In this document: positions 1-4,895 of the stretch, piece after piece
Layout: the number at the start of each line of letters is the position of its first letter
Position numbering within the stretch: position 1 is the stretch's first letter
Assembly: GCA_022013635.1 (NCBI GenBank)
Contig: JAKLPX010000144.1
Coordinates: 1-7,792, forward strand
Direction: 5' to 3'
Origin: Candidatus Delongbacteria bacterium
Lineage (GTDB): Bacteria; UBA4055
Length of the DNA stretch: 7,792 nucleotides
Notes under the pieces: model-generated
The model's database searches: none
What the model saw: only the letters and a program-made list of their open reading frames with translations
Told to the model about the DNA's origin: nothing
Translations under genes and position numbers: made by a program

Positions 1-69
1 CGAGTATGAAAATAATACATCCTCAGAAGATTGATTTATAAACTTCGTATGCCTGCTGCTCTTTTCCAT
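1..69 (-). CDS. Possible start of a further gene, cut by the window edge
   Basis: An ATG at 69, 16 nt after the decarboxylase stop, opens a frame of 23 codons (beginning MEKSSRHTKFINQSSED) that is still open at the window edge. The spacing fits the operon. Unlike the other visible starts it has no good SD, and nothing in the residues identifies a family. A second ATG at 20 has GAGG directly against it with no spacer. It could be the next operon gene, a short peptide, or no gene at all. Confidence 0.25.
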   Translation of the reverse strand, partial: MEKSSRHTKFINQSSEDVLFSYS

Positions 70-77
70 ATTCAAAT

Positions 78-93
78 ACTTTTAATTAAAAGT
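78..93. repeat. 16-bp perfect palindrome over the decarboxylase stop
   Basis: ACTTTTAATTAAAAGT is self-complementary over all 16 bp and contains the TAA stop (86-88). It is purely AT-rich apart from its ends and leaves no loop, so it would make a poor RNA hairpin. It may be chance or a protein site; it is not a convincing terminator. Confidence 0.3.
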
Positions 94-1438
94 GAAATTT
101 CTTTAATTTATCCGGTATGCTTTCAGGTCCGACGATATCTTCCAAAGTTTCGATCCTTCTTATCTCTTCGACCGTTCCGTCTTCCATGATCAATGCGACT
201 GCCGGGCGGTACCTTATAAACTGCATCCACTGGGTTACATTATAAGCTCCCATCGGGGATAATATCAGCCTTGTTCCTTTGGGAAGCGGAGGCAAAAACG
301 CGCTTTCTACAACAACATCAATATTCATACAGAGCGGACCGTAGATTATGCTGTTTTCATAAGCTCCGTGCAATTCCCTGTCAATTTCCACTTTATAATT
401 ATACCATGATGAAGTGTATAAAAGATTTACACCGGCATCAATTATATAACTTTTTGTGCCGTCGGGAAGTCTTTTTATTGCATCAACTGTAGTGATCAGC
501 CATCCTGCTTCGTCAACGATTGCCCTTCCGGTCTCCAGATATACATCGGGATATTCCTTAGGCTCAAGTTCCTCCAATAATGTGTCGGCTATGGCATCAA
601 TAAAATTTTCAATCGGCTGAATAGCTACTTCCGGCGGCAAATAAGTTCCTTTAAGCTTATTATTTGAAGGAAAACCGCCCCCGAAATCCAGATAAGAAAT
701 TGATATTTCAAATTCTTTTTCTATCCTTCTCATCAGGGCGACGACTTTTTTTACAGCTTCCTTATAAGCATTCGGTTCAAGCATGAAAGTTCCGATATGG
801 CAGTGAATTCCATCAAGATAAAGATGATCGCTGTGCTGAATTCTTTTTACAGCATTAAAAGCATTGTTATTTTCAATATTGAACCCGAACCTTGACCACT
901 GCGGATATACACCGGTATCCATATTTACCCTTATACCTACAGGAGTTTTTATATCGAGTTGTTTTGCAGCTTCTTCGGCCTTGATTATCTCATCAAAATT
1001 ATCCAGATTTACCATTGCTCCTTCCCTGAAAGCTACGATCAATGACTCGATAGGTTTATACGGCCCGTTGTATATGATCTTTTTTCCGGGAACTCCCAGC
1101 CTTCTTGCTTTCTGATATTCAAAGTCTGAAACAACTTCAGCGGTCTCGCCTTCCTGATGCATTATTGAGCATACCGCATCAAGATAATTTGTTTTGTACG
1201 ACCAGCTCATTTTTGCTTTAGGATATTTGCTTGAAAAGTATGAATATAATTTTCTGTATCTTTCCCTTATAACTTTTTCGCTTAATACGAATACCGGCGA
1301 TCCGAAATGATCTGTGAATTCACTCACGAGATGACCTTCAATCTCTTCTCTATGACCCTTGTTATAACTCACTCCGAATTTATTCATGACTCCGGCAGTT
1401 TGTTTTTTTATGTACGGTTTTATGTATTCTTTCTTCAT
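86..1438 (-). CDS. Fold-type III PLP-dependent decarboxylase (diaminopimelate decarboxylase-like)
   Basis: Predicted cytoplasmic PLP enzyme that decarboxylates an amino acid or an amino-acid moiety. Numbered from the ATG at 1438 (450 aa, a little longer than the usual ~420 of LysA). An alanine-racemase-like TIM barrel holds the Schiff-base lysine in SWSYKTN (Lys82), SRFGF (about 182-186), GIHCHIGT with His214, and the phosphate-binding glycine loop DFGGGFP (Gly253-255). ETGR (302-305) keeps the substrate-binding arginine. The C-terminal beta-domain has GPLCMNID (Cys370, Asp374) and GAYN (397-400, with Tyr399). Catalytic residues are therefore intact. LysA normally has EPGR and GP-C-E-S-D; here the Glu after the cysteine is Met, which argues against meso-diaminopimelate as substrate. 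A GTG at 1447 is in frame, but the SD AAAGGTGA overlaps it and lies 5 nt before the ATG, so the ATG is preferred. It is the last complete gene of the PqqD/ATP-grasp/decarboxylase block. Ornithine, carboxynorspermidine or an aminoacyl conjugate are alternative substrates. Confidence 0.88.
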   Translation of the reverse strand: MKKEYIKPYIKKQTAGVMNKFGVSYNKGHREEIEGHLVSEFTDHFGSPVFVLSEKVIRERYRKLYSYFSSKYPKAKMSWSYKTNYLDAVCSIMHQEGETAEVVSDFEYQKARRLGVPGKKIIYNGPYKPIESLIVAFREGAMVNLDNFDEIIKAEEAAKQLDIKTPVGIRVNMDTGVYPQWSRFGFNIENNNAFNAVKRIQHSDHLYLDGIHCHIGTFMLEPNAYKEAVKKVVALMRRIEKEFEISISYLDFGGGFPSNNKLKGTYLPPEVAIQPIENFIDAIADTLLEELEPKEYPDVYLETGRAIVDEAGWLITTVDAIKRLPDGTKSYIIDAGVNLLYTSSWYNYKVEIDRELHGAYENSIIYGPLCMNIDVVVESAFLPPLPKGTRLILSPMGAYNVTQWMQFIRYRPAVALIMEDGTVEEIRRIETLEDIVGPESIPDKLKKFHF

Positions 1439-1443
1439 TTTCT

Positions 1444-1451
1444 TCACCTTT
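1444..1451 (-). promoter_or_regulatory. Shine-Dalgarno AAAGGTGA deciding the decarboxylase start
   Basis: AAAGGTGA ends 5 nt before the ATG at 1438 and contains the in-frame GTG at 1447. The site favours the ATG as start, three codons inside the longest frame. Confidence 0.65.
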
Positions 1452-1461
1452 CTAGTTACTG

Positions 1462-2499
1462 TTATGATTCGCCGAATGTGCTGATCTTTTCGAAATCTTT
1501 TATATCTTTAACAAGTTCGTTCGTGTATCTGATCATGAGTTTTCCGCTTTTATAATCAGAATGAGATTCATATTTCTGGCCTGTTAAAAACTGTACCATC
1601 CTTGCAGGCAGATTTATTCCGCAGCCTGCAGGAAAATAAACCCATGCAGGAAATCTCGGATTTATTTCAAGAACATAAATTTCCTGAGTTTTATTCTCCA
1701 AAAGAACTTCAAATTCAAATCCGCCGCGCCACGACAATCCTTTAACGACCTTTTTAGTTGCTTCGATCAGTCTCTCGTTACGGACACTTACTGCGTTCCA
1801 AACTTTTCCGAGCTTGGTTATAGTCATTTTCCTGATCGCGAAAACACCCATATCGTTACCTTTTCCGTCTCCGCAGCCGATCACATCGTATTCGTCTCCT
1901 TCAATGAATTTCTGAACGATTATAGGATAACCCCACGCCATGGCGATCTTTGTGAAATAACTCTCTGCTTCACCGATAGTATAAGCCTTGTAAGCTTCAT
2001 AAAAAGGTCCCTTTACCATACATGGAAATTCAAGTTTGTCAACCGCGTTATGCAGATCGGTCGTGGATGCGCAGCTTATATATTCAGGTGCTTTTACGCC
2101 TATCTTTTCAGCTAGTTCTTTTAATCTGAGCTTATCTCTCGTTCTGAACATTTCCTTTGTCGGAATAAGCATTTTTATACCGATTTCTTCTAAAACAGGC
2201 TCAATATCCATATATATCGGAAGTTCGGCATCAAGAGCGGAAATAATCACATCGATCTTTTCTTTTGCGTGTATATCTTTTATTCTTTCGATGAACGCTT
2301 CACGGCTGCCTGAAGGGTACGGCATGATATCGCTTTTATCTATTATATGATCAAGATAAATTCCCGGTTCCAAAGCGTCATAAGCTAATCCTATCGTCCT
2401 TATATCCATCCCGCTTTCCTTTAAAGCCCTGCAGATACCGGCTCCCGGACCGGGGTTGTCAATAGTATTGATTCCGCTTACGGCTACGGTGATTTTCAT
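1462..2499 (-). CDS. ATP-grasp ligase of the carbamoyl-phosphate synthase/PylC-like group
   Basis: Cytoplasmic 345-residue enzyme predicted to couple a carboxylate to an amine (or a similar nucleophile) through an acyl-phosphate, using ATP. The N-terminal Rossmann-like pre-ATP-grasp domain (1 to about 115) opens with VAVSGINTIDNPGPGAGICR. The ATP-grasp fold follows: a lid/ATP-binding segment with PCMVKGPF (Lys163), QKFIEGDEYDV (196-206), FEFEVL (about 261-266) with acidic metal ligands, and the Mg-binding EINPRFPAW (278-286; Glu278, Asn280, Arg282). These are the features of CPSase-large/biotin-carboxylase-like ATP-grasp enzymes, but there is no biotin or allosteric domain. AGGGG (2506-2510) lies 6 nt before the ATG and overlaps the stop of the PqqD-like gene. 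The decarboxylase gene starts 23 nt downstream. Together they suggest an amino acid or peptide ligation step; the substrate cannot be named. Ligase chemistry is well supported; the specific family role is unknown. Confidence 0.85.
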   Translation of the reverse strand: MKITVAVSGINTIDNPGPGAGICRALKESGMDIRTIGLAYDALEPGIYLDHIIDKSDIMPYPSGSREAFIERIKDIHAKEKIDVIISALDAELPIYMDIEPVLEEIGIKMLIPTKEMFRTRDKLRLKELAEKIGVKAPEYISCASTTDLHNAVDKLEFPCMVKGPFYEAYKAYTIGEAESYFTKIAMAWGYPIIVQKFIEGDEYDVIGCGDGKGNDMGVFAIRKMTITKLGKVWNAVSVRNERLIEATKKVVKGLSWRGGFEFEVLLENKTQEIYVLEINPRFPAWVYFPAGCGINLPARMVQFLTGQKYESHSDYKSGKLMIRYTNELVKDIKDFEKISTFGES

Positions 2500-2505
2500 A
2501 TCGAA

Positions 2506-2510
2506 CCCCT
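2506..2510 (-). promoter_or_regulatory. Shine-Dalgarno AGGGG of the ATP-grasp gene, overlapping upstream stop
   Basis: The TAG stop of the PqqD-like gene (2509-2511) is part of TAGGGG, which serves as the ribosome site 6 nt before the ATG at 2499. This geometry is typical of translationally coupled partners. Confidence 0.65.
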
Positions 2511-2751
2511 ATATTAAAAAATATTTTTTGAGGTTTTCAATAAAATCATTAATATCAACCGATACCTCATCCTCCGAAGCATCAAATTCATCGGTCAAAG
2601 CCGATTTGATCTCATCCAATTCTTTTCCCGCTTTTAACAATTCAAGTATTTTTAATCCTGTCGCATTCGCGGTATAGGAATGACCTGTAACCGGATCAAA
2701 AATGAATCCGCTGTCACTCACTGCCAAAACCGATAATTTATCTCTGTCCAT
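2509..2751 (-). CDS. PqqD-family (RRE-like) small protein
   Basis: An 80-residue soluble protein that resembles stand-alone PqqD-family proteins, the winged-helix fold (RiPP recognition element) that binds leader peptides and presents them to modifying enzymes. The visible pattern is typical: a short beta-strand start (KLSVLAVSDSGFIF), the DPVTGHSYTANATGLKILELL segment at 19-39 (the 'D--TG--Y-LN-TG--I--LL' signature), then a helix with KELDEIKSALTDEFD and a C-terminal helix ending KKYFLI. The C-terminal half is strongly acidic (about 45-72). The size fits PqqD (about 90 aa). There is no acyl-carrier DSL serine motif and no C-terminal Glu as in LysW-type carriers, so a carrier role is not supported by motif. 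No PqqA, PqqE or other radical SAM enzyme is visible. The next gene, an ATP-grasp ligase, starts 9 nt after its stop, and its SD overlaps this stop codon, implying co-translation. The partner peptide is unknown. Confidence 0.8.
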   Translation of the reverse strand: MDRDKLSVLAVSDSGFIFDPVTGHSYTANATGLKILELLKAGKELDEIKSALTDEFDASEDEVSVDINDFIENLKKYFLI

Positions 2752-2756
2752 TACGG

Positions 2757-2763
2757 CCCCTTT
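2757..2763 (-). promoter_or_regulatory. Shine-Dalgarno AAAGGGG of the PqqD-like gene
   Basis: AAAGGGG lies 5 nt before the ATG at 2751. It supports the reality and the start of this small gene. Confidence 0.65.
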
Positions 2764-2770
2764 GATAGAA

Positions 2771-2799
2771 ATTTTACATCGTTAACGCTCAGCATCCAA
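2771..2799 (-). promoter_or_regulatory. Candidate sigma-70-like promoter for the PqqD-like gene trio
   Basis: On the minus strand TTGGAT (2794-2799) is followed after 17 nt by TAAAAT (2771-2776), a five-of-six match to the -10 consensus with TG directly before it. The -35 matches only at TTG. Transcription would begin near 2764, giving a very short leader that just includes the SD. An alternative reading is a Bacteroidota-type TAnnTTTG box (TAAATTTG, 2797-2804), but no good -33 TTTG lies at the right distance. Weak evidence in AT-rich DNA. Confidence 0.25.
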
Positions 2800-2812
2800 A
2801 TTTATTCCAAAT
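2795..2812. repeat. Short direct repeat, two 7-bp copies at 11-bp period
   Basis: TCCAAAT occurs at 2795-2801 and 2806-2812 on the plus strand (ATTTGGA on the minus strand). The copies are one helical turn apart and overlap the candidate -35 region, so they could form a regulator site. Chance is also plausible for repeats this short. Confidence 0.3.
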
Positions 2813-2843
2813 AATTAACTCGATTTTTGTTTTAAAGTATATG

Positions 2844-4895
2844 CTATATCTTTACCCTGATTCTTGCATCAACCGCTATAAGAGAATTATCATTTCCGAT
2901 GAGCGGATTTATATCCATTTCCATAATTTCGGGAGCGGCTTGGCTCAGGCTTGATAATCTTGCCACGATTTCTGCGAATTTATTCTCGTCTATGCCTTTC
3001 TGCCCTCTGTCTCCCTTAATGATCTTGTAACTTTTGAGCGAACGAACCATTTGTAATGCTTTATTTTTGCTGAAAGGCGCTAAACTTGAAGCGGTGTCTT
3101 TAAATACTTCAATAAATATTCCGCCGAGACCGCAAAGGATGCTGTGCCCGAATTTGCCTTCGTAGTTTATGCCTGCAAAAAATTCTCTGCCTGAAATCAT
3201 AGGCTGAATCATGACGCCTTTAGAATCTTTTATCTTCATCATTCTGTCAAATGTTTTTATTACATCTTTTTGCGTTTTTATATTCAATTCGATACCTCCG
3301 ACATCAGACTTGTGTAACGGGCCGACGACTTTCATAACCAATGGGAATCCGAATTCCTTTGCCATTTTTGTAACATCATCCTTATTCTCGCTGACAAATT
3401 CCGGTATTCTGTCAATGCCTGCAGCGTCCAAAATTTTAGCGGTCAGTTCAGGCGATAAATAGCCGTCTTCCGCTTTAGAGATTATGCTTCTGATTCTTTT
3501 ATCATCAATTTTTACTTCTTCAAATTCAATATAGGGTTTTGGTGTATTTGCCACATTTACGAGCGTTCTTCCCAAATTCACTTCGTCCGAGAAATAAATT
3601 TGACCGAGAGATTTAAAATATTCGATTTCTTTGCAGGCTGAAACGACGGAAGGCAGAAGAGGATATATCGGCTTTTTTGTTTTTAACATTTTTTCATGGA
3701 GAACCTTATATACATCAAAAATCTCACCCAAGCCCGGAGAGCCGAATATTACGACCATCCCGTCAATTTCTTTGAATTTATCGTTCGTATAATCAATAAT
3801 TATTCCCAATTGTTCCGCTGTTCCTGTAGCCAGAAAATCTATCGGATTGGCTGCGGATGAGCCGGGAAATAATTTATCAAGAAGTTCCTGAGCATAAACA
3901 CCTTCAATTTTAGGAACGGAAAGACCTCCATTTGATAATGCGTCGGTGAGCATAACTCCGGGACCGCCGGCATGAGTGATTACAGCTATATTTTTACCTT
4001 TTAGTGCCTTCTGCATGAATACGCCTGCCGTATAGATCAGGTCTTCTCTTCCGTAACATCTCACTATACCTGCTTTTTTAAACAGCGATTCGACGGCTTT
4101 GTCGGGCGTAGCTAATGCGCCTGTATGAGACGAAGCGGCTCTCGATCCAGCGTCGGAACTGCCGGATTTAATTGCGGCAATTCTGCATCCCTTATTAATT
4201 AATGAAGAGGCATGTCTCAAAAGCATATCCGGCTTATTTATATTTTCCATGTATAAAAGTTTTATCTTTGAGCTTTTTTTAGGATCGAAGCTTTCGTCCC
4301 AGTATTTTAAAACTTCTTCAACGCCTACCTGTGCGCTGTTCCCAACGGAAAACAGGCTGGCAAATGTAATTCCCATAGGAATACCTTTTTCGATGATGAA
4401 TGCGGCTGTCGCGCCTGAACCTGAAACGAAATCACAGCCGTTCGGGTCTAATTTGGGTATTGGTCCCGCAAAAATACCGTTATAAGACGAAGTTAAAACT
4501 CCTATACAGTTGGGTCCGATAAGCGAAGCTTTATATTCATTGACGACATCAAGGATTTCTTTCTCCAGTTTTTTCCCTTCTTCTCCCATCTCTCCGAATC
4601 CTGCGGAAAGAATGATGAAAGCTTTTGTATTTTTATTTTTTCCCAGATATTCTACATAATCCTTTACATGATTCACTGCCACAGAAATTATTGCCAGTTC
4701 AATGTACGGAAGGTCTTCTTTATTGACGCATTTAACGCCCTGAACTTCTTTCTCTTTCGGATTTATTGCATAAAGTTTTCCTTTATAACCTCCAAGAAGG
4801 ATATTGTGCAATATTTTGCCGCCTGGTTTGCGGATGTTTTCCGAAGCTCCTACGATTACGATTGATTTCGGGTTTATCAGTTCTCTATTTATCAT
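2844..4895 (-). CDS. ADP-forming acyl-CoA synthetase (acetate-CoA ligase type), fused alpha-beta
   Basis: Converts acyl-CoA + ADP + Pi to acid + CoA + ATP, or the reverse, through phosphohistidine intermediates in the cytoplasm. Numbered from the ATG at 4895 (683 aa). The N-terminal CoA-binding Rossmann domain (about 5-130) begins with IVIVGASENIRKPGG and includes GPNCIG (127-132). The succinyl-CoA-ligase-like region holds KSGSSDAGSRAASSHTGAL, whose His257 is the expected phosphorylated histidine. THAGGPGVM (307-315) follows in the third alpha-type domain. The C-terminal ATP-grasp (about 470-683) has LHKSDVGG with His528, the second phosphate-relay histidine, then GGIFIEVFKD and the metal-binding EMDINPL (659-665). 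All key residues are present and the length fits a fused enzyme. An in-frame TTG lies at 4919, but the strong GGAGGA 7 nt before the ATG at 4895 decides the start. Overlap with the IOR gene suggests it acts on the IOR product acyl-CoA. Carboxylic acid specificity cannot be read from sequence. Confidence 0.92.
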   Translation of the reverse strand: MINRELINPKSIVIVGASENIRKPGGKILHNILLGGYKGKLYAINPKEKEVQGVKCVNKEDLPYIELAIISVAVNHVKDYVEYLGKNKNTKAFIILSAGFGEMGEEGKKLEKEILDVVNEYKASLIGPNCIGVLTSSYNGIFAGPIPKLDPNGCDFVSGSGATAAFIIEKGIPMGITFASLFSVGNSAQVGVEEVLKYWDESFDPKKSSKIKLLYMENINKPDMLLRHASSLINKGCRIAAIKSGSSDAGSRAASSHTGALATPDKAVESLFKKAGIVRCYGREDLIYTAGVFMQKALKGKNIAVITHAGGPGVMLTDALSNGGLSVPKIEGVYAQELLDKLFPGSSAANPIDFLATGTAEQLGIIIDYTNDKFKEIDGMVVIFGSPGLGEIFDVYKVLHEKMLKTKKPIYPLLPSVVSACKEIEYFKSLGQIYFSDEVNLGRTLVNVANTPKPYIEFEEVKIDDKRIRSIISKAEDGYLSPELTAKILDAAGIDRIPEFVSENKDDVTKMAKEFGFPLVMKVVGPLHKSDVGGIELNIKTQKDVIKTFDRMMKIKDSKGVMIQPMISGREFFAGINYEGKFGHSILCGLGGIFIEVFKDTASSLAPFSKNKALQMVRSLKSYKIIKGDRGQKGIDENKFAEIVARLSSLSQAAPEIMEMDINPLIGNDNSLIAVDARIRVKI

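Larger units (their letters stand above)
2752..2843 (-). other. Intergenic gap between acyl-CoA synthetase and PqqD-like gene
   Basis: At 92 nt this is the longest gap between established genes here, and it separates the IOR/synthetase pair from the PqqD/ATP-grasp/decarboxylase trio. It holds a candidate promoter, a short direct repeat, a small palindrome CGTTAACG (2779-2786) and the SD of the PqqD-like gene. I see no convincing GC-rich terminator hairpin with a U-tract, so read-through from upstream remains possible. Confidence 0.6.

Noticed and set aside
86..1447. Annotation as LysA with start at the GTG at 1447
   Set aside because: The SD overlaps that GTG and fits the ATG at 1438 better. 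Substrate-contact residues differ from diaminopimelate decarboxylase, so the gene name is not assigned.
2036..2350. Plus-strand open frame of 104 codons
   Set aside because: Lies wholly antisense within the ATP-grasp gene, whose motifs are intact; its translation is Ser/Ile-rich with no family pattern. Shadow frame.
2509..2751. Reading the 80-aa protein as an acyl carrier protein
   Set aside because: There is no DSL-type serine for phosphopantetheine, and the DPVTG--Y--N-TG pattern fits PqqD-family proteins much better.
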